Shown piece by piece: positions 1 through 8,283 of a stretch of 63,605 bases of DNA. The position numbers and the translations under genes were made by a program. The stretch comes from an uncultured Blautia sp. (GTDB lineage: Bacteria; Bacillota; Clostridia; Lachnospirales; Lachnospiraceae): the NCBI GenBank assembly GCA_945864225.1, contig CAMBAL010000009.1, positions 1 through 63,605 of the forward strand, in the 5' to 3' direction. Within the stretch, counting starts at the first letter, position 1. Each line of letters opens with the position of its first letter. The notes under the pieces were generated by a model that was not told the origin of the DNA, made no database searches, and saw only the letters and a program-made list of their open reading frames with translations.

Positions 1-197
1 TGCTGTTTGAGCATTAACCGATCATTTTTCTTCTATTTTCCGGATCTGTTGATTGAAAATTTTGATATATTATATATATTTCTTGTAAATTAATGGGATA
101 TCCTATAAAATTGAATATATTTTTGATATAAAAAATAAGCTTCTGACAAACATCGGTGAGATGAATTTATGAACATGAATTATATAAAATAGATACA

Positions 198-464
198 GTG
201 AGAGATTATGTGTGCTTAAGAAAAATGATGATTCAATATGCGAAGGAAGCAGTTACAGTATGGGTAAACGGAATGTGCGCAGGGACTGCGGTCGGTGAGC
301 CGTATACATTTGATATCTCTGAACTATCAAGGACAGGAACGAATGATATCCGGGTGGAGGTAACTACAACTTTAACGTTTGCGGTAAGAGATTCTTTTTC
401 CAAGTATACTGTTTTGTCACAGGAAGGAATACAGGGAGCGATATACTATCAGCTTATTTGTTAG
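198..464 (+). pseudogene. C-terminal remnant of a family 2-like glycosidase
   Basis: The readable stretch, from about residue 15, looks like the last beta-sandwich (sugar-binding) domain of a large glycoside hydrolase: VTVWVNGMCAG, then a proline-aromatic segment and FDISEL, then a strand pattern NDIRVEV. In whole enzymes these lines sit near the C-terminus, behind several hundred residues that are absent here. A stop codon lies just upstream, there is no good ribosome site, and the 5' part of the gene is missing. I read it as a decayed gene tail next to a working sugar locus. The family assignment rests on pattern only; a short beta-rich protein of its own is possible but unlikely. Confidence 0.5.
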
Positions 465-634
465 ACTTATATAGACTATATAAGTCCTGGAGCTTCTGCA
501 GTAAATTATTCAGGCTGATTCATCACGATAGGAATACATATTCTTTGGCAATTCAAATTTATTTTTGCCTAATTGCCATTTTTCTGTGTTTTCGATATAA
601 TTGTATCAATTGAATTTACAGGAGATAGAACAAG

Positions 635-1555
635 ATGGCAAAATTTATAGAGTGTGATATTCTGGAGGTAGATACCCTTTGTGATCTGGGAAAAGCGTTG
701 TCTTCTCCCATTCGTGTGGAGATGCTGCAGCTCTTGTATGAGGAAGGGATGATTATTGGGGAGATTGCAAAAAAGATGAATCTTCCGGCTTCTAGTGCTG
801 CCTTTCATCTGAAAATGCTGGAGCAGGCAGGTCTGATCCGTATTGAGAAGCAGCCGGGAACCAGAGGAAGCGTGAAATTCTGCAGCATGAAGGTGGATTA
901 TGTCAATATTAATCTGGTGAAAAAAAATACAGACATTGATGAGGTGTACAATGCGGAGCTTCCGGTGGGAGGATTCAGCAGCTGCTGCGTGACACCTACC
1001 TGCGGTCTTTTTGGAACGGATGGTTTCATTGGAATGGAAGATATGGAGCACTGTTTTTATTATCCGGAACGGATGAATGCAGAGGTTATCTGGTCATCAT
1101 CCGGATATGTGGAATACAAGTTTGCCAATGGTGTGCCCAAAAACAGGAATGTCAAAAAACTTACTTTGTCTCTGGAAATCTGTTCAGAGGCACCGGGATA
1201 CCGTGAGGACTGGAAATCAGATATTACGTTCTGGATTAATGGAAAAGATATGGGGACCTGGACCTGTCCGGGAGATTTCGGCGGCAGACGCGGCCGGCTG
1301 AATCCTCCCAACTGGCCAAGCGGAAATACGCAGTATGGCTGTCAGGTAATTCTGGAAGTGGAGTCTGACGGGGCTTATTTAAATGGAGTGAAAATCAGTT
1401 GCACGGATGTAGATCAGCTGAAGATTATGGAAAGTCCCTGCGTGACTGTCAGAATTGGAAATAAGCCGGATGCGGAGTATGAGGGCGGTTTTAACATTTT
1501 TGGAAAACATTTTGGTGATTACAACCAGGGTATTATACTGACGATGGAATATTAA
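635..1555 (+). CDS. ArsR-family regulator with beta-rich C-terminal domain
   Basis: Residues 1-90 form a winged helix-turn-helix of the ArsR type: a helix around SSPIRVEMLQLL, a recognition region IAKKMNLPASSAAFHLKMLE and a wing with basic residues. The remaining 200 residues are not a usual ArsR metal site. They are rich in beta strands, Gly, Trp and Asn, with segments such as TFWINGKDMGTW that resemble carbohydrate-binding sandwich domains. The start is set by an AGGAG at 620-624. The gene stands alone and ends at a clear hairpin. It lies upstream of a sugar ABC operon whose promoter carries repeated operator-like boxes, so it is a plausible sugar-responsive regulator of that operon; this is inference. 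Confidence 0.8.
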   Translation: MAKFIECDILEVDTLCDLGKALSSPIRVEMLQLLYEEGMIIGEIAKKMNLPASSAAFHLKMLEQAGLIRIEKQPGTRGSVKFCSMKVDYVNINLVKKNTDIDEVYNAELPVGGFSSCCVTPTCGLFGTDGFIGMEDMEHCFYYPERMNAEVIWSSSGYVEYKFANGVPKNRNVKKLTLSLEICSEAPGYREDWKSDITFWINGKDMGTWTCPGDFGGRRGRLNPPNWPSGNTQYGCQVILEVESDGAYLNGVKISCTDVDQLKIMESPCVTVRIGNKPDAEYEGGFNIFGKHFGDYNQGIILTMEY

Positions 1556-1586
1556 TGAATATTTTCTGCAAAGAGAGAGTTGAAAC

Positions 1587-1624
1587 GACCGGAGGATTCT
1601 ATGAAAATCTTCCGGTCATTATTT
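1587..1624 (+). terminator. Hairpin after the ArsR-type gene
   Basis: The arms GACCGGAGGATT and AATCTTCCGGTC enclose a loop of about seven bases and are followed by ATTATTTG. The stem is strong and the T run weak. It lies 31 bp after the stop codon, so it probably ends the regulator transcript. Confidence 0.6.
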
Positions 1625-1642
1625 GTATTCCAATAAGGAAGA

Positions 1643-1661
1643 GAATTTTCGAACACGCTCC
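1643..1661 (-). repeat. Single arm of the dispersed 75-bp palindromic repeat
   Basis: GAATTTTCGAACACGCTCC matches the end of the repeat family seen in full at 59653-59727 and 60092-60164, with one changed base inside the arm. The other arm is not seen here. Confidence 0.5.
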
Positions 1662-1791
1662 AAGAGGATTCTATGACTGACAGAACAGCTGTACAGGAAC
1701 GGGAAAGTCAGGAACTGTGCAAATGTTCGGGTAAAAATTGCACAAAACATACAGAATCACTGATTCAAATTAGAGAAAATCAAAAAAAACA

Positions 1792-1965
1792 AACAGAAAT
1801 ACTGTTGTATTAATAAAAAAAGATGGCGTAATTGTCAAAAAAAATTAAAAGATATATTGAAAACATCGTCAAAATGTAGTAATATAAGAACACGAGGAAC
1901 AGTATTTTTGTTATAAATATAACGAATAAGTACGGTGAAAAAAGTATTATAACAGAAATACTGTT
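1792..1965. promoter_or_regulatory. Triple operator-like boxes around the sugar operon promoter
   Basis: Two identical boxes AACAGAAATACTGTT lie at 1792-1806 and 1951-1965, and an inverted relative AACAGTATTTTTGTT lies at 1898-1912. Each has inverted AACAG/CTGTT ends. The last two sit inside a longer inverted repeat (1898-1916 and 1947-1965, 18 of 19 matching). The boxes flank the promoter at 1857-1885, one upstream and two downstream, an arrangement that would suit repression by looping. The binding protein is unknown; the ArsR-type neighbour is the nearest candidate. Confidence 0.65.
1857..1885 (+). promoter_or_regulatory. Sigma-A type promoter of the sugar ABC operon
   Basis: TTGAAA (1857-1862), a 17-bp gap and TATAAT-like TAATAT (1880-1885) give a good vegetative promoter about 140 bp upstream of the binding-protein gene. 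The long leader holds two operator-like boxes. Confidence 0.7.
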
Positions 1966-2021
1966 TTAATCATCTATCTCGGCCGGATAGTAACACAAAA
2001 TAAAAACAGGAGGAATGAATA

Positions 2022-3338
2022 ATGAAAATGAGAAAGAAATTACTGAGCATGCTTCTTACCGGAGCTATGGTATTGTCCATGGGCGGAATGACTGTTATGG
2101 CTGAAGAAGTAGATATGAATGAAGATGGAACCATCAATAACCCTGAGGCTGTAGAGGTTGCAGATGATGAACTTTCTTTCTGGTCACTGTTTACAGGTGG
2201 TGACGGAGAATGGTTTGGCAAGATTGTTGATGATTATAATGCAACATCACCGACTAACCCGATCAAACGTATCACGCTGGTGTGGGCAGATTATTATACC
2301 AAACTTCAGACAGCAGTAGCTACAGGAAATGGCCCGGATATCGGTGTTTCTCATGTATCTAAATTGTTTGAACTGGCTGATACAGGCGTAGTTGAGCCGA
2401 TTACGGACCAGCTGGATGAACTGGGTGTGGATCTTTCCGAATGCTTCTCACAGGAATCCATTGATTCTGTAACAATTGATGGTGATATTTATGCAATTCC
2501 GCTTGATACACACAGTGAAGTTATGTATTACAATCTTGATCTGCTTGAGCAGGCAGGTGTTACCGAGGATGATGTAAAAGGCATCCAGAGTGCAGAAGAT
2601 TTTGAAGCAATCTGTGCAAAAGTGAAAGAAGCTCTTCCGGAAGACAATTCCGTAATTTCTCTTCAGACAAATGGTGATGATCCATTCCGTATCTGGTATG
2701 CAGTTTACTTCCAGATGGGCGGAACTGATTTCGTAAACGATGGTGCTACAGAGTGTACTCTTGATGTTGAAAAAGCACGTGCTGCTATGGAATGGGTAAA
2801 GAGTCTGTATGACAACGGATACATTCTTGAAGGAATTGATGACCAGACCGCATTCTTCCAGTCTGGTAAGGCAGCTTTCTGTTTCGCAGGTACATGGGTA
2901 ACAGGTAACCTGGAAGCTACAGATGGCTTGAACTTCAACAATACAACGTTCCCGCTTCTGTTTGGTGATACACCATATTGCTGGTCCGATTCTCATACTC
3001 TGACTATCCCGGTAAATGCAGACAGAACAGACGAAGAAACTCTGGAAGCAGTAAAATTCATCGTATCCGCATCTGTTGACGGTGGTATTACATGGGCAGG
3101 TTCCGGCCAGATCCCATCCGCTCTGAAGGCAAATGAGAGCGACGAATACAAAGCAATGAAGGGTTACAACGTTGTTGACGAACTGAAATATTCTAAATAT
3201 GCTCCGCTGGCATCTAACTACTACGGTGGTATGAAATCAGATCTGATCACAGCTCTTGACGGATACTGGCAGAACATGGATGATATTGATACTGCAAGTG
3301 ATAACGTAACTGCAGCAATCGAAGATAATCTTGACTAA
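2022..3338 (+). CDS. Sugar ABC transporter substrate-binding protein
   Basis: This is a family 1 extracellular solute-binding protein (MalE/UgpB type), 438 residues, close to the usual length. The N-terminus is a classic export signal: basic MKMRKK, a hydrophobic core, then an Ala-rich cleavage region near residue 28. There is no lipobox cysteine, so how it stays at the membrane is unclear. The mature protein has the family layout, with YYTKLQTAVATGNGPDI early and DGDIYAIPLDTHSEVMYYN at the hinge. AGGAGG at 2008-2013 fixes the start. It is followed by a terminator-like hairpin and two permease genes, so more binding protein than permease is probably made. The sugar carried is not visible from sequence; no ATPase is encoded nearby, so a shared MsmK-type ATPase is expected. 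Confidence 0.92.
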   Translation: MKMRKKLLSMLLTGAMVLSMGGMTVMAEEVDMNEDGTINNPEAVEVADDELSFWSLFTGGDGEWFGKIVDDYNATSPTNPIKRITLVWADYYTKLQTAVATGNGPDIGVSHVSKLFELADTGVVEPITDQLDELGVDLSECFSQESIDSVTIDGDIYAIPLDTHSEVMYYNLDLLEQAGVTEDDVKGIQSAEDFEAICAKVKEALPEDNSVISLQTNGDDPFRIWYAVYFQMGGTDFVNDGATECTLDVEKARAAMEWVKSLYDNGYILEGIDDQTAFFQSGKAAFCFAGTWVTGNLEATDGLNFNNTTFPLLFGDTPYCWSDSHTLTIPVNADRTDEETLEAVKFIVSASVDGGITWAGSGQIPSALKANESDEYKAMKGYNVVDELKYSKYAPLASNYYGGMKSDLITALDGYWQNMDDIDTASDNVTAAIEDNLD

Positions 3339-3369
3339 TCTTTGGGCAATGGAATGAGTTTTGAATAAC

Positions 3370-3406
3370 AGGGGGAGGGATTGGATCCCTTCCCCGTTAT
3401 TTTTTA
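3370..3406 (+). terminator. Partial terminator between binding protein and permease
   Basis: GGGGAGGGA and TCCCTTCCCC form a stem with a short loop, followed by GTTATTTTTTAAA. It lies inside the operon, so it probably reduces rather than stops transcription into the permeases. Confidence 0.7.
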
Positions 3407-3541
3407 AATCATAAGAAAGTGCTTTGCATTTTCCTATGATTTAAAAAAGCCCTCCGGGCAGGAGCGCACTGCGGAGGAGGGGGAATTATATTGCTAAAGC
3501 AATCCGCCGCAGGCGGAGAATCCTGCAAAGCAGGATTCTTT
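3406..3541. repeat. Row of intergenic hairpin repeats
   Basis: Three hairpins follow one another: AAATCATAAGAAA with its partner (3406-3442), a CCCTCC...GGAGGAGGG stem (about 3450-3482) and GAATCCTGCAAAGCAGGATTC (3518-3538). The first is a member of the GTGCTTTGCAT family also at 8752-8781 and 58107-58138; the last recurs at 23393-23420. They lie in the gap before the permease genes. Confidence 0.65.
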
Positions 3542-3563
3542 CTCATAATTCAGGGGGAATTTT

Positions 3564-4454
3564 ATGAACAGTATGAAAAAAAGACAAAGAAGAGCTACCA
3601 TTACAGCTCTGATTTTTATTCTTCCTTTCTTTATTTTATTTACTATTTTTACGATTTATCCTGTTATCCAGGGTGTATGGGTCAGTTTGAATAAATGGAA
3701 TCTGATGGGACGTCAGAAATTCATAGGATTGGAAAACTATGTAAAAATGTTTAATGATGCGAAATTCTGGACAATGCTGAAGAATACCTGTTTCTTTACT
3801 CTGGTTACTTCACCGTTGATCGTTGTCGTATCACTGGTATTTGCACTGCTGGCTAACAGACCTGTGAGATATAAAAAGTTTCTTCGAATTGCCTATTATG
3901 TACCGGGCGTTCTGTCTGTATCCGTAGGTTCGTTTATTGCACAGTATACTTTCGCACCGTATCGCGGACTGGTAAATGGTATTCTGACATCTCTGGGACT
4001 CGTTACAACTGCAACAGAACCACAGTGGTTTCAGCGTCCAGAACTTGCCTGGGCAGTTGTTGTGATTATGACGGTATGGTGGACCTGCGGATTCCCGATG
4101 CTGATGTATCTGTCTGCCCTGCAGGATATTTCTCCGGAACTGATGGAGGCAGCGTCTGTGGATGGAGCGAACGCAAGACAGAAGTTGTTCCGTATTACCC
4201 TGCCGCTTCTGAAACCGACTATTTATCTGGTTACCATGCTGCAGATTATTGCAAGTTTCAAGGTATTCGGACAGATTCGGTTAATCACCGGTGGAGGTCC
4301 CGGCAACTCAACGAAATCACTTGTAATGTATATTTATGAGGCAGCATTTGACAAGAATAAGATGGGTTATTCCGCTGCCATGTCATATGCGTTATTTATT
4401 ATCATTGCTATCTGTGTAATGATTCAGATGAAACTGCAGAAGGGGGATGAATGA
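3564..4454 (+). CDS. Sugar ABC transporter permease, MalF/UgpA type
   Basis: This is one of two membrane subunits of a family 1 sugar importer, 296 residues with six predicted membrane segments. The first segment carries the common LPFFILFTIFTIYPVIQGVW pattern. The cytoplasmic EAA loop reads MEAASVDGANARQKLFRITLP (split here as MEAASVDGAN then LFRITLP), which docks on the ATPase. The late GGGPGNST motif is also typical of MalF-like permeases. The start at 3564 follows an AGGGGGA-like site. It overlaps the next permease gene by four bases (ATGA), so the two are translationally coupled. Confidence 0.93.
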   Translation: MNSMKKRQRRATITALIFILPFFILFTIFTIYPVIQGVWVSLNKWNLMGRQKFIGLENYVKMFNDAKFWTMLKNTCFFTLVTSPLIVVVSLVFALLANRPVRYKKFLRIAYYVPGVLSVSVGSFIAQYTFAPYRGLVNGILTSLGLVTTATEPQWFQRPELAWAVVVIMTVWWTCGFPMLMYLSALQDISPELMEAASVDGANARQKLFRITLPLLKPTIYLVTMLQIIASFKVFGQIRLITGGGPGNSTKSLVMYIYEAAFDKNKMGYSAAMSYALFIIIAICVMIQMKLQKGDE

Positions 4455-5284
4455 TCATGAAAAAGAAGAATAATGTCGGATCGATTGCTCTTATGGTTAT
4501 TTCCATGATCCTGGCCATGATCATGCTTCTTCCGCTGGTGTGGGCACTGTTTTGTTCTCTGCAGCACGAAGGAAAACAGTTTGCAACAATCTGGGCTTGG
4601 TTTACTCCGCCGTATACGCTGGAAAATTATCCGGATCTTGTTCAGGGAAGCAGTACACTGGTGTGGTTTAAAAACAGTCTGCTGGTTGCTGTGATTGCAA
4701 CGATTCTGACACTTTTTGTATCAACACTGGCAGCCTATGCTCTTGCAAAAATTCCGTTTAAGGGAAGTAAGGCATTGTATATGTACTTCCTGCTTGGTAT
4801 GCTTGTTCCGGGCGAAGCTACCATCGTTCCGTTGTTTATTCTGGTAAATAATATGGGATTGATTGATACTTATGCCGGCCTGATTCTTCCGGGTGTTGCG
4901 GGAGCCATGACGCTGGTAATCACGATGAACTTCTTCAAAACGATTCCGGAAGAACTCCTGGAAGCTGTCCGAATTGACGGAGGAAGTGAGTTTACCATTT
5001 ACTGCAGAATTATTATGCCGTTGTCCAAACCGATTCTTGCAACGGTTGGTTTGATGAGTTTTATCGGAAGCTGGAATAATTACCTGTGGCCATTGCTCTG
5101 TGTATACAATGAGAAGATGTTCACGCTTCCGATTGGTATTCCGACACTGCTGAGTATTCAGCGTCCGGACTATGTTGTACCGATGACTGCCAATATGATC
5201 GCTTCTCTGCCGATGATTATTTTGTATCTGATTTTTGAAAAACAGATCGTTCAGGGTGTTACCATGGATGGCATCAAGGGATGA
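4451..5284 (+). CDS. Sugar ABC transporter permease, MalG/AraQ type
   Basis: This is the second membrane subunit, 277 residues, with six membrane segments. The EAA loop reads LEAVRIDGGSEFTIYCRI followed by MPLSKP, and the C-terminus VTMDGIKG is typical of this family. The start overlaps the upstream stop (ATGA). It pairs with the preceding MalF-like protein to form the channel for the sugar delivered by the binding protein. The stop codon overlaps the start of the acyltransferase-like gene that follows, so the operon continues. Confidence 0.93.
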   Translation: MIMKKKNNVGSIALMVISMILAMIMLLPLVWALFCSLQHEGKQFATIWAWFTPPYTLENYPDLVQGSSTLVWFKNSLLVAVIATILTLFVSTLAAYALAKIPFKGSKALYMYFLLGMLVPGEATIVPLFILVNNMGLIDTYAGLILPGVAGAMTLVITMNFFKTIPEELLEAVRIDGGSEFTIYCRIIMPLSKPILATVGLMSFIGSWNNYLWPLLCVYNEKMFTLPIGIPTLLSIQRPDYVVPMTANMIASLPMIILYLIFEKQIVQGVTMDGIKG

Positions 5285-6285
5285 TGAAAACACGGGTTCG
5301 GGAAATTGATATTATGAAGGGCTTGCTTGTGCTGGCAATGATTCTCTGTCACTGCATCCAGTTTTTCGGGGATGAATCTGCAGGCCTTCAGAAATATCTG
5401 GCAGATTTTATTAATTTAACTACCTTTTCGGGCTTTTTATTCTGCTTCGGATATGTGTGTGAACTGATCTATTATCAGAAGAGTTTTAGAAAAGCTGCAG
5501 TAAAGATGGGAAAAAACGCAGTACGAATGCTGTTTGCTTTTTATATATCAGGAATTGCGTATATTGCATTTGCTCAGAGAAAGAGTTTCAGTTTCGAACG
5601 GATCTACCGGGTTTTGCTGCTTTGGGAATATCCGGGCTGGTCGGAGTTTCTGGCTTCTTTTGCGGCAGTGCTGGCAGTCGGAATTGTGCTGTATCCGCTG
5701 ATGAAGCGTATGAACGGAAAAGTATTTCTGGGAATCACTGTTGTGTCACTGGTCGGCTGTTTTCTGCCATATGAACAGATTCATAATCCATATCTGGCAC
5801 TGTTGGCGGGCTCTAAGGACTACATTACTTTTCCGGTTCTGCAGTATGGCGTGTTTTTTGCGGCAGGAGTATGGTTTTGTAAGAAAAAGACCAGTTGGGA
5901 CGGGAAGACTCTTGCGGCTGCGGTTCTGGCCGGAACAGCGTTTGGTATTTATTATGTATCGTCCGGTTCACTTCCGGGAAGATTTCCACCAGGAATACTG
6001 TTTATCTGCGGCGGTATCGCAGGTGTGTATCTGTACCGTCTGCTGTCGCTGACATTGAAGATGGCTGCAGAGAAGAGTCAGATCATAAATCGGGCAGTTT
6101 CAGCAATTGAAAATATCGGGATGAATTCTCTGTTTTACCTGCTGATGAGCAATCTGCTGATTTTTGCTATGGAAGGTTCGAAATTCAAGTATCCTTCCCG
6201 TAATTTTGCGTATGCGTATGATCTGATCATATTGTTTATATTGTATTATTTTCGCGGATTAATGAAACAAAAAGATAAAAAATGA
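5281..6285 (+). CDS. Acyltransferase 3-like integral membrane protein
   Basis: A 334-residue polytopic membrane protein with about ten hydrophobic segments. The N-terminus REIDIMKGLLVLAMILCH places charged residues before a first helix with a late His, the pattern of OpgC/acyltransferase 3 proteins, which move acetyl or succinyl groups onto sugars across the membrane. The gene overlaps the upstream permease (start at 5281 or 5284) and lies 20 bp before the glycosidase gene, so it is part of the sugar operon. Acyl transfer to or from the imported glycan is a reasonable idea but not shown. The family call is moderate because the hallmark motifs are loose. Confidence 0.6.
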   Translation: MMKTRVREIDIMKGLLVLAMILCHCIQFFGDESAGLQKYLADFINLTTFSGFLFCFGYVCELIYYQKSFRKAAVKMGKNAVRMLFAFYISGIAYIAFAQRKSFSFERIYRVLLLWEYPGWSEFLASFAAVLAVGIVLYPLMKRMNGKVFLGITVVSLVGCFLPYEQIHNPYLALLAGSKDYITFPVLQYGVFFAAGVWFCKKKTSWDGKTLAAAVLAGTAFGIYYVSSGSLPGRFPPGILFICGGIAGVYLYRLLSLTLKMAAEKSQIINRAVSAIENIGMNSLFYLLMSNLLIFAMEGSKFKYPSRNFAYAYDLIILFILYYFRGLMKQKDKK

Positions 6286-6305
6286 TTGATGGAGGGAAAT
6301 AGTTC

Positions 6306-8108
6306 ATGAAATGCTATATCAAAGATTATCCAAGACCCCAGTTTGTTCGTGAGGATTGGGAAAATTTAAACGGAACCTGGGATTTTGCATTTGATGATGC
6401 AAATCAGGGAGAACGTGAGAAATGGTTTGAAACATTTACAGGAGATCTGAAGATTCAGGTGCCATTTACCTATGAAACAAAAATGAGTGGGATTCAGGAT
6501 GAAAAACGCCATGACAATGTCTGGTATCACCGTACCATTCAGGTAGATGCCGGAAAACTGGAAGGCAGACGTTTTATGATCCATTTTGAAGGCAGTGATT
6601 TCCATACAAAACTCTGGGTAAACGGTCAGTATGCGGGAGATCACAAAGGCGGTTATGCAAGATTTTCTTTTGACATTACCGAGCTTTTAAAGGATGGAGA
6701 GAATGAGATTACTGTTAAGGCGGAGGATTCTTTTGATACTCAGCAGCCGCGTGGAAAACAGCGCTGGACAGATGATAATTTTGGCTGCTGGTATGTACAG
6801 ACAACCGGAATCTGGAAAACCGTATGGACCGAGTATGTTCCGGAAGTCCGCCTGGACAAAGTAAAAATGACACCGGTTCTTCACGATGCAGCACTGGAAC
6901 TGGAATATGAGGTGGAAGCACCGGAATGCCTGCTTGACGGACAGATCGAAGTTGTGGCAGAAGTGACTTTCGGCGACACGCTGATCAGCAGAACCAAAAC
7001 AGCAGTGACTTCTTCTCATATCAAAACAACTGCAGATGTGTACCATAAGGGCGGCAATGGATTTGAGTGGGGCGTGCGTACCTGGAGTCCGGAAGATCCA
7101 AGCCTTTATGATGTGACATTCCAAGTGGTAAAAGACGGAGAAGTAGTGGATACCATTGGATCGTATTTTGCAATGCGTGAGATCAGAATTGACGGACCGA
7201 ATATTCTCCTGAACGGACGTCAGCTGTACCAGAGACTGATTCTGGATCAGGGTTACTGGAAAGATTCTCATCTGACACCGCCTTCAGAAGAAGCACTGAT
7301 TGAGGATATTGATAAGATTCATGCACTGGGTTATAACGGCCTGCGCAAACATCAGAAGACAGAGGATGAGAGATTCCTGTACTGGTGTGATGTGAAAGGT
7401 ATGCTTGTATGGAGTGAAGTGGCTGCAGCATATCAGTATTCTGATAAAGCTGTGGAAGAATTCACCCGTGAGTGGCTGGAAATCGTAAGACAGAATTACA
7501 ATCATCCGTGTATCATCACCTGGACGCCGGTCAATGAATCCTGGGGTGTTCCAATGGTCAAGACAGACCGGACACAGCAGCATTTTACAGAGATGCTGTA
7601 TCATCTGACCAAGAGTATTGATAAATATCGTCCGGTAATTGTCAATGACGGATGGGAGCACACCATTTCCGATATCATTACTCTGCATGATTATGAAGAA
7701 TGCGGAGAGGTTCTGAAAGCCCGTTATACAGAATATAAGGATGAACTTCTGAATAATGATGTTTATCATTGCGGTCATCACAGTGCACTGGCAAATGGAT
7801 TTGCTTACAAGGGTCAGCCGATCATCATCAGTGAGTACGGCGGAATTGCGTTCTCCGGCGGCTCAGAGGGACAGTGGGGATATGGTAATACTGTGGCAAC
7901 AAAAGAAGCGTTTATTGACCGTTTTGACCGTATCACAACAGCGGTAAAAGAAATTCCGTACTGCTGTGGTTTCTGCTATACACAGGTATCGGATGTACAG
8001 CAGGAGATCAATGGCCTGATGGATATGGAACGCAATTTCAAGATTGATCCGGAAATCATCCGTGAGATCAATGAGCGCAAGGTCGGATACTGGAGATCTT
8101 TCATGTAA
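6306..8108 (+). CDS. Glycoside hydrolase family 2 enzyme
   Basis: A 600-residue cytoplasmic glycosidase with no signal peptide. It has an N-terminal jelly-roll sugar-binding domain (about 1-170, with LWVNGQYAGDHKGGYARFSF), an immunoglobulin-like middle domain, and a TIM barrel from about residue 290. The acid/base is E411 in PVNESWG and the nucleophile E510 in ISEYGG. The NxK signature of beta-glucuronidases is not seen, so a neutral sugar is more likely; beta-galactosidase, arabinosidase or mannosidase activity cannot be told apart. It is shorter than LacZ and lacks the extra C-terminal domains. GGAGGG before ATG supports the start. As the last gene of the operon it presumably cuts the imported oligosaccharide. 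Confidence 0.88.
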   Translation: MKCYIKDYPRPQFVREDWENLNGTWDFAFDDANQGEREKWFETFTGDLKIQVPFTYETKMSGIQDEKRHDNVWYHRTIQVDAGKLEGRRFMIHFEGSDFHTKLWVNGQYAGDHKGGYARFSFDITELLKDGENEITVKAEDSFDTQQPRGKQRWTDDNFGCWYVQTTGIWKTVWTEYVPEVRLDKVKMTPVLHDAALELEYEVEAPECLLDGQIEVVAEVTFGDTLISRTKTAVTSSHIKTTADVYHKGGNGFEWGVRTWSPEDPSLYDVTFQVVKDGEVVDTIGSYFAMREIRIDGPNILLNGRQLYQRLILDQGYWKDSHLTPPSEEALIEDIDKIHALGYNGLRKHQKTEDERFLYWCDVKGMLVWSEVAAAYQYSDKAVEEFTREWLEIVRQNYNHPCIITWTPVNESWGVPMVKTDRTQQHFTEMLYHLTKSIDKYRPVIVNDGWEHTISDIITLHDYEECGEVLKARYTEYKDELLNNDVYHCGHHSALANGFAYKGQPIIISEYGGIAFSGGSEGQWGYGNTVATKEAFIDRFDRITTAVKEIPYCCGFCYTQVSDVQQEINGLMDMERNFKIDPEIIREINERKVGYWRSFM

Positions 8109-8130
8109 ACAGAATTATGCAGGGCAATAA

Positions 8131-8176
8131 GCCGCAGAATGGGTGGAAATTTCACATCCTGTTCTGCGGCATTATT
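8131..8176 (+). terminator. Hairpin ending the sugar operon
   Basis: Perfect nine-base arms GCCGCAGAA (8131-8139) and TTCTGCGGC (8162-8170) are followed by ATTATTAG. It lies 22 bp after the glycosidase stop. Confidence 0.6.
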
Positions 8177-8283
8177 AGATCAAAATCCCGGGTTTACAAA
8201 CCACGGAAAGTGTGCTAGTATTTGAACATACGACAGGAAAAATACTGTCAAAATCAATAACTGTCCGGTCTGACACACCGTTG

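Noticed and set aside
3491-3694. 67-codon frame before the first permease
   Set aside because: It runs through repeat hairpins and into the permease in another frame.
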